From Cololabis saira (lineage: Eukaryota; Chordata; Actinopteri; Beloniformes; Belonidae), in assembly GCF_033807715.1 (NCBI RefSeq), contig NC_084597.1:9114843-9178842 (forward strand): a stretch of DNA of 64,000 nt, read 5' to 3'. The notes under the pieces are model-generated. The model made no database searches and was not told the origin of the DNA. It was given only the letters and a program-made list of their open reading frames with translations. Of this stretch, positions 20,250-33,215 are shown one piece after another. Numbering within the stretch: the first letter of the stretch is position 1; every line of letters starts with the position of its first letter. Made by a program: the position numbers and the translations under genes.

Positions 20250-23200
20250 CAAAAGACAAGGCACATTCATGCACCTCCCGCACCAGATCTCCATCGACCT
20301 CATGCCACACTGCTCCACTTTCATCCCCACAGAAACAAGCATAGACGTAAAACATGCACTTTCATGCATATATAGAGGTAAATATGGCATACCCGTGTGA
20401 GATTTTTTTTTCCACTCTTAGGGATAATCAGGAGAGGGGGAAAGTCTTCCTGTAGAGGCCTTAGCACCTGCCTCCAACAGCCCCAGCCATTTCAGCCTCA
20501 CCCACCTCCCCTTCCTCCCTCATTTCCCTCTCTCCTTCAGTGGGGTCAGTCCTAGATTTTAGTCCCAGTCCATGCAGGCCTTGTTTTTTTCCTAATGCCC
20601 CTGCCACCACCACCAACACCAGGACCACCACCACCACGGCTGTGCATGAAGGAACGGATGGAGAGAGGGGGCAGTGTTCAGCAGGCGAATCAGGCCTTTT
20701 GTCTCTGTGTGTGCAGTGGGGTGAGGGGACTCTCCACTCCGGCTCAGGAGCAGCAGCTGGTGGTGCAGAGAAAGAGGAGAGAGAGGGAGGGAGACGAAGG
20801 CAGGGGGAGGTGGGGGAGATAGAGAGGAAATGGAGGGAAAGGAAATAAGCAGGGGAAAAGAGGGAATAAGGGATTGGATTTATACACTTTTCTGATGTTC
20901 ACCATACAGCAAACTTTCATGGTACAGACCACATATTTGAATACCTGTGTATAAAAACGCAACAGAAAAAAAAATATTGTATTCCGTTAGAAAAAAACCT
21001 AGAGACGTTGACCTTATTTGGGGACCTTTTTTGGATTTTTTGCTTTTAATGGACTGATGATCTGAATCATCGACTATATTAATGAATGTGTTTACACAGG
21101 ACTTGATTATTTAATGTATTATTCATTTTTGTTCTAGTATTGATAGACATATGTTAAATGATTTTGAATGATGTAATCTATTGACCATATGGGAGAGAGG
21201 GTGTGCTGTTGTTTTTTATTTTTATTTACTTTTTTTTTTTTTTTAATTATCATTATTTATTTATTTTGGTTTAATTAATGTTATGACAAGTAAAAAAAAA
21301 AAGGGGGGAAAATATTGATAATTATATTGTTATTGTAACTCTTATTTCTTTTTCTTTTAATGCCCTCAATAAAGACATCTATACAAAAAAAAAAAAACGC
21401 AACAGAACTGCAATATATGACAGAGGTGACATGACAAGGACACAATTTACTGTTGCATATGACTATTTAATGAATGCCAACGACAGTTTACATCTGCAAA
21501 CTCAAGCTGGAATGGCCTCCATTTTCCCCATTGTTTCAGTCTACATGTACAGACAGAGGAATAACACATCGATATCTTCCACGAGGTGAAAATATGACTT
21601 CATACGGCACTGTGGTTGTCAAAAATTGGTACAAATTCAGATATTATGTAACCTACCTGGGAAACTGCAGAGAGGCTCTCAGCAGAATGAGACTGACTGT
21701 CTTGGGCCTGCTGCAATTCCTTGATTCATCTTGGAGATCTACCAAATGCAGCCAAAAATGCTGCACACTGGCATATTCTGCTTCATTGTGAAGAGGGCCG
21801 TACTAGATTTAATAATTTGACCACCAAAATGCATTTTAAAAACTGCGAGGGGGGGCTGAAGTTGAGTATATTTATGTATATACGATAAAGGCCCTGGTGG
21901 TTTCCCCTGCCTCCGACACTGTGAAAGATTCAGTGCAGGAGAAGAGGCTGAGGTTGCTACCCACCCCTTTAGAGAGTCACATGACATCAGGCTGCCTCCA
22001 TTCATGCTGGATGTAATAGTTTCTTATCCCAGCACTTCCTCCCAGAGGAAAGCCTCATCTAGTGACCATGAAAAGAGACATACAGTAGCATGTTATCTTA
22101 CACTGTGTTTTTGCATTTATGCATTTATAGAATCAGGCACTCTTTGTTCCAGTCTGAAATCCTGAATATTCTTCAGCTTTTAAAAAGACTGCATTTTTGC
22201 AACATCGCCTCTGTAATGTCATGTGTAACCAAGATGTGTAATTGTAGAACCTGAAAACATATCTCATTTTATCTTTCCCTCTACATGGGTTTTATGTTGA
22301 TTAAAAACAGCTGCTGCCCCCATTTCTAAATTGTAAAATGAAGCAAGGCAACCAACCAGGGAAAAAGTGACAATCAGTGGCCACATGTGTAATAAGAATG
22401 TGTTTTTCTCTTATTCCTTTTATAACCTGTGCTTTCAGATTCATCCTCACATCCCCCAAGGAGCTTCGGATTCACAAGTTAACCCCTTCAATGCCAGTGA
22501 TTTCCAGGTGGATCGGTTTGTGAGCTGTATTTTTAGAGCAATGTGGACAAAATGACGTACAAGATAACATTTTTTTCTGCAATTATGTAAGTCCTCTTGG
22601 AATCTTTTACTCTTTCCCCCTTTTACTCTTACCCATACTATATGTGCATGTTGTCTAAATGTGTCAAATTATTGTTCCAACCTCAAATGAAAAAAAGAAA
22701 AACAGACAGAAATAGGAATAAATCCATACCATAAACATTTGGAGGTTTGTATTGTGTCCTTTTCTGGTTAAGGTACACAGCACTGCATTTGGACATCATA
22801 GAAACAATTTGTTGCTTGCATGACGATATGACAGCTACATGTTTCTTTAAATTTCTTTGCTGACTTCAGAGACTCTGATGAAAGAATTGCATCGTCATTT
22901 CATAGTCAAAACAATGACCAAGTCAAGACCACATTATATCAATCTGTCCATTTTAATGAGTGCTTTCTCGACTAAAATGCCCCTCTGTAATTGATTCTCG
23001 CTCTCTCTCTCTCTTTTAAAGAATGTGATTGATAAAACCAGTATTATTAAGGCCACGACACCACCATCAGATCACTTAATGTATCATTGACATTGAAAAG
23101 AATGAAGAAAATGACTAGAAAAGAGAATATTATTGCAACAGTTCAAAAATAGAGAGCTAGAATGTGCATGAATTACATCCTGTTACCGAGGGAACATTTC

Positions 23201-25675
23201 TCCTGATGCATTAAAAATATGATGCGTTAACACTGAAAACTATTGACACATGGAGGTCGTGCTAATACATTAATTCATCTTAGAAGAAATCTTTAAAGTC
23301 AGCAAGTCAATGAGTTTCATCCTTCACGATCATGAATTTTTAACATCATAGTATATGTTTGCATCATGATGCTTGAAACTATTGTAGATAATACATCATC
23401 ATTTAGGAACTGAATCCTGCCCAAATTCACCCCACAGTGCCATCTGCTGTTTCTGCTCCCATTTTTGAGCACTGTATACCTGACATTTACAATCGCTCTG
23501 CAGGAACACCAACACGTGTACAGTAATAGTTTTTCAACATGAACACTTTTTTTTTTCTTATTGAGATCAATAGCCAAAGTAACAATGGTACATACATCTT
23601 CATAACTATTTCGAAGAAAAAAAAAACAATAGAAAGATCACTACATTCAGTGACCGTAGTGTACCAAGTATCACTAAAAGAAAATCACAAGTCAAAGATT
23701 TTTTTCCCCCCTTTTTTTTAACCCCTCCAACATAGAAGCATAAAAATAAAATAAAAATAAATGGATATAAAATTATAGCAGGATAAGAATTAATTACGCA
23801 AAAAAATAGAAATTAAATAAATAAAAATAAAAATAAATAAATAAATAAAAAGAAAAGAAAAGAAAAAAAAGAAAACAGCTCACTAAACTATTACTCTAAA
23901 CACCATAATGCAAATACACACCCACACATAAATAAAATTGCAAAGAGGAAAGAAAAAGTATATGAAAACACCTGAATGAGTGCCAAGCACTAACAGGCAC
24001 CTCTAAGTGGGTACATGAACACTTTTTAAAAGCTCATCTCATTCCCTCAAGCACTACATTTACTGACGTATGATTTGGTTTGACTGTACAGCCCGAAAAT
24101 GATAAAGTGGCTCCTTATATGAGTACAAGCGCCTACAGATATAAGTGCCTGTGAGTGAGGTTACAAATGAAGTAACCCACTTCTTCACCCGTCTGTGTGT
24201 GGTCATTTCACCGAAGGTCTCAGCATGAATCTATGAATACAACATAAAACAAGTATCACTTGAGATGCGATTTTAAGAAACACAGAATCCCCTATTTCAC
24301 TGGGTACATCTTCCCACCGTGCATCTGGTATTTCTTTTCTTGTAATCGCGATAAAAATAACTAACATGTATTTAAGATGGCACTGTGTTGCGTATCCTAC
24401 CTGTTGCTGCCCTTTGAGCATACGTGACTCATCCTGTTTTGTTAAGGTCATCCTTGGACGAGGACAGGGTACGTTTCGAGCCATGTATACTTTTATATCC
24501 CACGGGGGATGTGTGTGAGGTTGTGACCTGACAATACCCAGAGGAAACCTTCAACCTTTTCAACACAGATTGTTATTTACCTGTGTAGGCTCCTTCTCTG
24601 TCTTCACCTATTCTCGTTCTGTGGCTGCCCGGATGTCAATACTGTCATGAAGGAATCAGTCAAGTATGAGAATCTGGCACGGACTCATGCTGAAGTCACA
24701 TTGTGACCTTTCCGGAGAATACTCTGTAATAAACTGTTCACATAAATGATCTGGACTCACAAGTTGGCATATGCTGCTTGTATTACATTTGTGTAACTTA
24801 GAATACAATGGGTGTTAATAAGAATAAATAAATAATAAAATCATCATCATTGTTAATAGCATTTTATTAGACAGTGTTTTTTTTTTTTTTTTTTTAACCT
24901 GGATGTAATTTCCAGTTCACCCAAACTATGAAAGAGATCTGTAAAGTAAAAAGCTGCAACTGAGCATATGTATAGCAGTTAGTCTTTAAGATAAATGCAA
25001 ATATATGCCATTCGCCTCATTTACATATTGGCTTCAATCTGCAGGTTTTCCCAGAATGTACTGTGAATAAATGGTTCATCACTTTAATATAACCTATAGA
25101 TGGGCATATTATCCTTTTGTCTTGTAGTAACCTACCTTTTTTCTACCTCCTAACAGAGACGGTAACCATTGTTCTTGAGAACCAGAAGAAAAGTCTCCTG
25201 TGTTCTTTTTCTGCGTCACCAGATCGTGTGATTCATACTCCCCAATAAGAGATGGGAGTATTAGAAGACGTCTGTTGTCCATCTGAACTGGTGAATTAAA
25301 CTGTCTGAGCAGGAGTTAACATTTACTTATCGTTTATTATAAGAAAGTTCATACTTTCTTAAAAGAGAGAGATGGAAAGAAAGATGTTTCTGATACCTTC
25401 ATTCCAGCATATTTCAGCTGTTCTCTACAATTGCCTCAGAATCCAAAACCACATATTAGAATTACTTCCATATGATTATGTGATCATCTAACTTTATATA
25501 AAAGGACAAGCTTCATACAGACCTTTTTTTATTCTTTCTTTGCCTGCAAGCAATATCCTGACAATGATGGAGAATAAATGGTCCAAAAACATCAATGAGT
25601 TAACACTGTCATTTACTACTGATTAGCATGTACTGTAGTGTAAGTAGCTATTAGTAAGCAATGTTAGTAAGTGGT
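20250..25675. other. Intergenic DNA, little structure
   Basis: No supported gene. It contains a purine-rich patch (20760-20870), poly-T and poly-A runs, A-rich low-complexity sequence at 23700-23880 and a short CT tract near 23000. Short open frames here lack homology I can recognise. Confidence 0.6.
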
Positions 25676-26237
25676 AAGTGGTACTTTAATGATCATATTT
25701 CCCAAAGCACGGGCCGAGGCGAAAGGAGTAGCGGCGATCTATAATGAAATCAAATTTTATTTATAAAGCACCTTTCATAGATAAAATGCAACACAAAGTG
25801 CTCTACATAAAACAAATACAAACATAAAACGTATTAATGCCCTGCCCCCCTCGCCCCTCCCCTCACACACACACTAGATTTACATGCAGTTAAAATTCAG
25901 GTTATTGCTAATATTCCGCTTACTGAAACATTCAGAATATTCCGTTTCCATGCGTGAGCAAACAGGGTTATCCCTGTTTACATGGTGATTAATCATTCGG
26001 GATATCCCGATCCAACCAGCGACGCGCGGAGAACGTGATGATGCAATTAGCGTAATTTCCGCTTCTTCTTCCTGTATCCAAATTCAAAACAAATGCTGTT
26101 TCGTGCAACTTTTCGCTCACTTTCTTGTAAATCTGGCTATCCTGGTACTTTCTACTGTCTACAAATGCAGAAATGTTCATATCCTTCATTACATTTATAA
26201 AATGATTAGTCTCCTCCTCACTCCAAAAGTGTGGCGT

Positions 26238-28963
26238 ATGTTAGATTGAATGAATCAACTCCGCCCGGCTACTTTAATCATCACATTCCTAGAAGCACGG
26301 GCCGAGGCGGAGGAGTCGCAGCAATTTATAACTCCGGTCTCCAAACAAAAATTGAACCTAAGTGCAACTATAATACATTTGAAAGCCTCATGCTTGGTCT
26401 GAAATTTCCGAGCAGGAAATCAGAGAAGCCAGTTGTGTTAGTGGTAGTGTACCGGCCCCCTGCTGGTGCGTATCTGGAGTTTTTGTCTGAATTTTCAGAT
26501 TTCCTTTCTGGATTATTGATCAGCACAGATAAATTCATCATAGTGGGTGATTTTAACATTCATATGGATGTTGAAAGCGATAATCTTAAATTAGCCTTCG
26601 ATTCTCTTCTAGAATCAATGGGTATCTCACAAAAAGTGGATAAACCGACGCACTGTTTTAATCATACTCTCGATCTCGTTCTCACCTACGGTGTTGAAAC
26701 TGATGGTCTGTTGGTGTCACCTGTAAACTCCCTTTTATCCGACCATTACTTAATAACGTTTGAATTTAATTTTGTTGATGTTGAAGTGCAAAATAGGAGG
26801 TATTATTTTAGCAGATGTTTGTCTGATGAAGTTATTGTTAAATTTAGGGAGGCCATTGCTTATCTTACGACAGTGCGAAATAGTGATGTAGTCGAGGCCA
26901 GTGACCTGGGTTCTGCCTCTGCAGATGTTGATTTCCTTGCTAGTAACACTGCTGATTTGTTGCATTCAGCTTTAGATGAAGTTGCTCCTTTGAAAAGGAG
27001 GGTTTCTAACCATAGAAGCTTAACTCCCTGGTATAATTCAGATATCCGCATGTTGAAACAAAACGTGCGTAAAATGGAAAGGAAGTGGTACTCTTGTAGG
27101 TCTGTAGACTCTCATCGTGAATGGAAAGATATTCTAATAGTATATAAAAAAGCCATTCGCAAAGCCAGAACAGCTTATTATTCAACGTTGATAGAGGATA
27201 ACAAAAGTAACCCACGTTTTCTGTTCAGCACTGTAGCCAGGCTGACAAAGAGTCACAACTCTGTTGAGCCGTGCATTCCTGCAGCTCTCAGTAGTGAGGA
27301 CTTTATGGGCTTCTTCAACAGTAAAATCGCGAGAATTAGAGAAGAAATCAACCAGCCGGTTGTAGGTGTTTCTTCAGCTTTAGCGACTTCCCTAGGCTCT
27401 GACTTGTCTCTAGACTGTTTTGATCCTATAGACCTCCCTGAGCTGACTTCACTCGTTAATAGAGCTAAGTCAACCACATGTATGTTAGACCCCATCCCGA
27501 CTCGACTATTCAAACATATTTTTTCTCTTATTGGTACGACAATACTGGACCAAATTAACTTATCCCTAAGTTTAGGATATGTACCACAGGTTTTCAAAGT
27601 CGCAGTAATTAAACCTTTACTTAAAAAACCTTCTCTTGACCCAGACACCTTAGCTAATTATAGACCAATTTCCAACCTTCCATTTGTGTCTAAAATTCTG
27701 GAAAAGGCAGTTTCAAGCCAGTTATGTGACTATTTGTATAGAAATGATCTGTTTGAAGTCTTTCAGTCAGGGTTCAGAATGCATCATAGCACAGAGACAG
27801 CACTGGTTCGAGTCACGAATGACCTCCTTATGGCCTCAGATAAGGGATTAGTGTCCATACTGGTTCTACTGGACCTCAGTGCTGCTTTTGACACTATAGA
27901 TCATGGCATTTTACTGCACAGGTTAGAGCATGTTGTTGGGATTAAAGGGACAGCTCTATGTTGGTTTAAATCATACCTATCTGACAGGTTCCAGTTTGTT
28001 CATGTACATGAGGTTTCTTCAGAACAGTCAAGGGTCTGTTATGGTGTTCCGCAGGGTTCAGTGCTAGGGCCAATCTTGTTCAGTTTATACATGCAGCCGT
28101 TGGGAATTATAATCCAGAATCACGGCATACACTTTCATTGTTATGCTGATGATACGCAGCTCTATTTGTCTATGAAGCCGGATGAAACAGAACCGTTAGT
28201 TAAACTTCAGGCATGTCTTAGGGACATCAAGGACTGGATGTCCAGAAATTTCCTGCTTCTAAATTCAGATAAAACAGAGGTTATCATTCTTGGTCCAGAG
28301 CATCTTAGGAAGGGATTAGATGGTGTTGCGATGGCTTCCAGTGCAACTGTGAGAAACCTTGGTGTTATTTTCGATCAGGATTTGTCGTTTAAACCATATG
28401 TCAATCAGGTTTGTAAAATAGCCTTTTTCCATCTCCGTAATATTGCAAAGATTAGGAAAATCCTCTCGCAGAGTGATGCAGAAAAACTAGTTCATGCGTT
28501 TGTATCTTCTAGACTAGATTACTGTAATGTGTTGTTAGCAGGATGTCCAAGTAATTTGCTGAATAGGCTCCAGCTGATCCAAAATGCAGCAGCACGAGTA
28601 CTGACAGGAATTAGCAGGAGAGACCACGTCTCTCCAGTGTTAGCGTCGCTCCATTGGTTACCCGTAAAATTCAGAATCCAATTTAAAATTGTATTACTTG
28701 CGTATAAAGCCCAAAACGGCTTAGCTCCGCATTATTTGCAAGACCTGATAGTGCCTTATGTTCCTGTCAGAGCTCTCCGTTCTCAGAGTGCAGGTTTACT
28801 CGTAGTTCCTAGAGTATCTAAATGTAGATTTGGAGGGCGGGCGTTCTGCTATCAGGCACCACTACTATGGAACCAACTTCCAATCTGGGTTAAGGGGGCT
28901 GACACCACCTCCACCTTTAAAACTAAACTTAAAACATTTCTGTTTAGTAAAGCCTATAGTTAG
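26238..28963 (+). CDS. L2 ORF2 protein: partial endonuclease plus reverse transcriptase
   Basis: About 907 codons are open from the truncation point to TAG at 28961-28963. The N-terminal part is the rear of an APE-type endonuclease (GRGGGVAAIY, VVYRPP, KFIIVGDFNIH, LLSDHYLI, with the final SDH motif). The first roughly 100 residues, carrying early catalytic positions, are missing. The reverse transcriptase holds YRPISNLPFVSKILEK, VLLDLSAAFDTIDH, GVPQGSVLGP and YADDTQLYLS, so its catalytic Asp residues are present. The C-terminus has SRLDYCNVLLAGCP and FGGRAFCYQAPLLWNQLP. The frame has no native ATG at its left edge: it opens with GTG in target DNA. With a broken endonuclease it should not mobilise by itself. 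Confidence 0.9.
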
Positions 28964-29048
28964 TGTTTAGTAAGCCTCTAGCTGGTGTTGGTAAATCTCT
29001 AGGTAGTGTAAACTTTAGTGTGTCAGAGTCGCTCCTGTGGTTTCTTGT

Positions 29049-29455
29049 GCTGGCCCCCCCTTCTCCTCCCTTTTCTCTCTTTTGTCCATGTTGCAGCATC
29101 CTTTGCCGGACACCGGAACCTGCAGGTGGTCGTGGGTGGCTTGTAGCTTGCATTACGGAGCACAAGTCTTTCCCCGACCCTGCACCCCAACCTGGGACTT
29201 GCTGATTGGGCCGGAGCTTCGGGAGCTGCGTGCTGGCCTGCGGTCCCCACCCCTGGTCATCCCGTTGCTGGCCCCCCCTTCTCCTCCCTTTTCTCTCTTT
29301 TGTCCTGCAGGTGGTCGTGGGTGGCTTGTAGCTTGCATTACGGAGCACAAGTCTTTTCCTGACCCTGCACCCCAACCTGGGACTTGCTGATTGGGCCGGA
29401 GCTTCGGGAGCTGCGTGCTGGCCTGCGGTCCCCACCCCCGGTCATCCCGTTGCTG
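29049..29455 (+). repeat. Tandem duplication in the L2 3' UTR
   Basis: A unit beginning gctggccccccttctcctcc occurs at 29049-29266 and again at 29267-29455. The second copy lacks about 30 bases around the atgttgcagcatcctttgcc segment. Both contain gtggtcgtgggtggcttgta. Confidence 0.9.
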
Positions 29456-30844
29456 CTTCCACCTGCCTGCTGTGCTGTTGCCGTCCCTGACCCACCAGTC
29501 TGGCCGTCGGCAGGAGGGTCCCCCCTGATGAGCCTGGTCCTGCTCAAGGTTTCTTCCCTCCTAAAGGGGAGTTTTTCCTTGCCACTGTTTGGCTTAAGGT
29601 TTTTCTCCCACTAGGGGAGTTTTTACCTGCCATTGTTTATGTAATAACTGCTCGGGGGTCATGTTCTGGGTATGGGTCTCTGTAAAGCGTCTAGAGACAA
29701 CTCTGTTGTATTAGACGCTATATAAATAAAATTGAATTGAATTGAATTGGCGTGGTCTTGCGTTTTGCTGTGTTTATAAGAACTTCCTGGACTCAAAAGA
29801 CCAGGATTCCTTGTGAACACAGCATGCGCAGAAAACAAATTCATGTTCTGTTTGATGGGGATATTCCGTTTGGCGTTTACATGACCAAATATTCGGGTTT
29901 TAAAAGGAGTAACCCAGGGCTCATATTCGGGTTTTTAAAAACCGGAATATGAGCAAATTCTGGTTATTCAAAGGGGTTATTGGTGTTTACATGGCTGTGC
30001 AAATTCGGGTTATTGTGGGTTATTGGGTTTTAAAAGGGTTATTGAGTGCATGTAAACGCAGTCACAGACAGACACAAGCACACCACAATTCACCCAAGTT
30101 CCACACACAGACAGACACACGCAGACACACGGTGTAGACATGGCTGAGCACTGAGGATCCAGGTGAGGAAACGATAACAAGGAGCCGTCCACACCAGGAG
30201 GTCCCATAGCCCGCAGCTACAAGGGGGGGCTCCACAGAGACCATCCCGGGGGGGAGGTTAGGGGGGGGGCCCTCCACAGAGACCATCCCGGCCCAGATGG
30301 ATAGAGGAGTCCACACCACAGTGGTGAAGCCGTGGTGCAGAACTCCACAACCATCCAGGCCAGAACCACCCCCAGGACGACCCCCTGCAGGCCAGAGTCA
30401 CTCCCAGCATGGAGGCTCCCCATGAGGAAACACTGGAGCTAAAAGTTACAAGAAAGCAGGGTAAGATACACTAAAGGAGTTTAAAAAGTATAACATACGG
30501 TAACATAAAATCCTAAAAGTATGTCTAGAAAGCATAAGACAATAGAATGTATAAAATAGACCATAAATAATGACTAAAACATTTAAATATAACATTGAGA
30601 TAAAACAATGAAAATAAAATATGATAAAACAGGATAAACTAAAGATTAATATAAAACAGAGTAGTAAGATCCAATAAAAATAGGGGTGAGAATAAAAAAT
30701 GTAAAAGAGTTAAATGAGTCAGTTAAAAGCCTGATTAAAGAGATGGGTCTTGAGCCTCTTTTTAAAAACATCAACAGTCTCTGCAGCCTGAGGTTCCCCT
30801 GGGAGGCTGTTCCACAATCGGGGGCCATAAAAACTGAATGCCGT

Positions 30845-31484
30845 TGTCGTGCCAAAAAGTGATTGAATAGAATAGAATACTTTATTGTCAGTGTACCTGG
30901 GTACAGTGAGATTGGAAGCAGCATCACCTCTCCAGTGCAAGACAAATAAGAACAATAGTGCAAACAATAAGAAATATAAGAAATATAAATAATATAAAAA
31001 ATATAAAAAAGGTTAAGGTGCATTTGAATAGTGAAGACCTGAGATTCTATTTACAGATGATAGTATATGTAGTGGAATATTGCACAGATAGATTGCCTGC
31101 CAGAATGTGATCTCTCTCCTGAAAATGGGTCTTTTTACCTGCCAAAAATTGATTGAAGGCCAAATACAGTTAATGAAAGGTTGTTTCTGCCTAAATAGGA
31201 TTTGATCTCATTCTTGAGCTTCATAAACACTAGAGCTCACAGCATTGCTTTTAACTCTTTTAAAGGACCATTACAACACAAAATAGGCATTTTCACCTGC
31301 CAAAAATTGATTGAAGGGCAAATACAGTTAAAGAAAAGTTGTTTGACTTGATCTCATTCTTGAGCTTCATAATCTGAAAATCTGACGTTTTAGCGCTATC
31401 GCTCAACGGGCTGCTGTGCGCGCTCCCGCGGCCACAAATCAGAAGAAATCAGATTCTGACAGGCAATCACTTTTTGGCATGACA
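30845..31484. mobile_element. TIR element (tgccaaaaagtgatt family), copy 1
   Basis: Inverted ends TGCCAAAAAGTGATTG and complement, inserted in the antisense L2. It contains two units of the gagcttcat/aatacagtta-type internal repeat. A larger copy is in rx3 intron 1 (53246-53997). It is itself interrupted at 30866-31090. Confidence 0.8.
30866..31090 (-). mobile_element. Short LINE 3'-end insertion with 5-bp duplication
   Basis: It starts aatagaatagaatactttat and contains gtcagtgtacctgggtacag, like the antisense LINE tail in grp intron 2. GATTG occurs at 30861-30865 and 31091-31095, and removing the insert restores the TIR of the host element. Confidence 0.8.
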
Positions 31485-32024
31485 CCGCCTCCCCGTGTGT
31501 CCTGGTTCTAAAAGGCACCGGAGGACCTCAGGGTCCGTGAGGGTTTATAGGGTAAAAGTAGTGCAGGAGGTAAAAAGGCCCAAGACCATTAAGACACTTA
31601 AAAACTGGTAAAAGAACCTTAAAATCGATCCTGAAGCGGACGGGGAGCGATTTATAACAGGTGTAATGTGCCCCCTCCCTCTGGTCCTCGTCAGCACGCG
31701 TGCGGCGGAATTCTGTAATAATTGTAGGTTATAGGCTACGTTCTTTTTGGGAAGACCAGAGAGCAGGGCGTTACAATAATCTAAACGACATGAGATAAAA
31801 ACATGCATTCACCTCCGTACTAGACTGAGAGACTCTGGCTATGTTCTTAAAATGGTAAAAACCTATCTTTGTTATGTTTTTGATATGTGGAATAAAAGTG
31901 AGCTCAGAGTCAAAAATCACGCCCAGAACTGATTTTGAGGGTTTCAACTCCTGTAATTTTGGTAAAAATTACAGGATTGGTAAAAGTTGCCTGCAAGCAT
32001 AACTCCAATTCTTCAAATAAAATC

Positions 32025-32110
32025 TAAACCTAAATGTGATTATATACGTTACAAGGCCTCACCCTTAGTCCAAAACTCCCGAGCTGGAAATCAGAGCAGA
32101 TAATCATAAT
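32025..32110 (+). repeat. L2 endonuclease fragment
   Basis: The segment ctaaacctaaatgtgattat ... gagctggaaatcagagcaga aligns with the L2 at 26344-26430. It is a short isolated relic. A similar fragment (cacgggccgaggcgaaagga) lies at 25705-25745. Confidence 0.7.
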
Positions 32111-33210
32111 AAAGCTTCTTGACAGGTTCCGCGTGTAAACAGAGCAGTCAGCTGACCGTCCGAGCGAAGCAGCTTCACACGTCATCAGTCACGTGACATG
32201 AAGACAGCTCTTCCACTGCTTCACTTTCGGGTTCAGTCGGGCTCTGTGCAATAATGTGTAGATTCTCTTGTATAGGTCATTTGTGCAATAATGTGGACAT
32301 TTGTGCAATAGGTTCAGTTGGGCTCTGTGTAATAATTTTTTTTTCTTCTACTCAGGGGTATTGTGGAATAGGTTTTCTGGGAACTGGGAGTGGGAATTGA
32401 TGTGTGTTAACTGTAGTGTGGTTTGATTGTATATGTGGGTAAAGACTTCGGGGTTGTGTTTCTATGTTTATTGGAGTGTGATTGTCGCCTGTGCCTCTCA
32501 TGTCCAAGACAAATTTCTCCTAAGGGAGACAATAAAGATTCATCTTATTTAACAAGCATGTCGAGCTTGATTCGTGCTTCCAAAGCATCGGTGTTGGAGG
32601 TAGAGTCGCTACTGTAATTTACCTCCCAGTACCTGGGGGGAGGACAGCTCCAAGGCCAAATACTGCACAAGGAACCAACACTGTCACTCTTCATTGACCT
32701 GAAATCCAGCTTTACAGATAGTGTGACAACAGCAGAGCTTAATGTAAATAGACTTAGAAAACTTTATTTAAAATGCGTGTACAGGCCCCGCCTATCAACT
32801 CGTAACTTTATTAAAATTCTACAAGTCAGACTTTATTGACAATTCAACCAACAACAACACAGATAAATAGCTCTTAGCTGCTACTGTACACTCATGGTGC
32901 ACCAGCCTCACCTGTGAAAACTATTGCAACTGGGAGACCAAAAAACAATAAGAAATTAAAAAAAAACAGTAAAACCACCGATATAAAACACATAAAACCA
33001 CAGTTAGTTATGTAAACCTCCAACCTAAAATGGTATCCCATGAGTCCCAGCTGACAGAGCTTCAGCATGGACAGCTGCCACTACAGTCATATGTGGTTGT
33101 ATTGGTAATTACACAATTTAAGTGATTGAGGTTAATAACTAAACACTTCTCATAGCAAACAAGGGGATTAAGTAGCCAAACATATTCAATTAGATGTTTT
33201 ACTTATCCCT
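32110..33210. other. Intergenic DNA without recognised genes
   Basis: Ordinary sequence with repeated ttgtgcaataatgtg phrases near 32250-32310. I see nothing coding. Confidence 0.5.
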
Positions 33211-33215
33211 CCGGT

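Larger units (their letters stand above)
26238..29747 (+). mobile_element. Young 5'-truncated L2 retrotransposon
   Basis: A 3.5-kb plus-strand LINE copy flanked by TGGCGT at 26232-26237 and 29748-29753. It ends in the L2-typical tandem tail ataaaattgaattgaattga. It has one long coding frame and a 3' UTR with an internal duplication. The intact frame and clean 3' tail suggest recent insertion. Confidence 0.88.
25878..30065. mobile_element. MITE with tttacatgca ends, split by a young L2
   Basis: The left end atttacatgcagttaaaatt and the right end complement of actgcgtttacatgcactca suggest one inverted-repeat element. Its halves (25878-26237 and 29748-30065) share motifs such as atattccgttt and gtttacatg. 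The L2 copy at 26238-29747 sits inside it. Exact ends and target duplication are unclear. Confidence 0.55.
25742..32030 (-). mobile_element. L2-type LINE, antisense, split by nested insertions
   Basis: Pieces of one antisense L2 copy: a 3' end at 25742-25877 (ttttatttataaagcacctt); 3' UTR and C-terminus at 30066-30844, with GPRLWNSLPGEP and VFKKRLKTHLF on the minus strand; and an RT-distal part at 31485-31830 with [15 protein letters not shown] and [11 protein letters not shown]. Inserts at 25878-30065 and 30845-31484 interrupt it. It is frameshifted and inactive. Confidence 0.75.

Noticed and set aside
24203..24484. 93-codon minus-strand frame (MARNVPCPRPRM...)
   Set aside because: No recognisable domain and no flanking exons; length is compatible with chance.
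28944..29614. Several overlapping Pro/Arg-rich frames
   Set aside because: They fall in the GC-rich duplicated 3' UTR of the L2 element and repeat with it.
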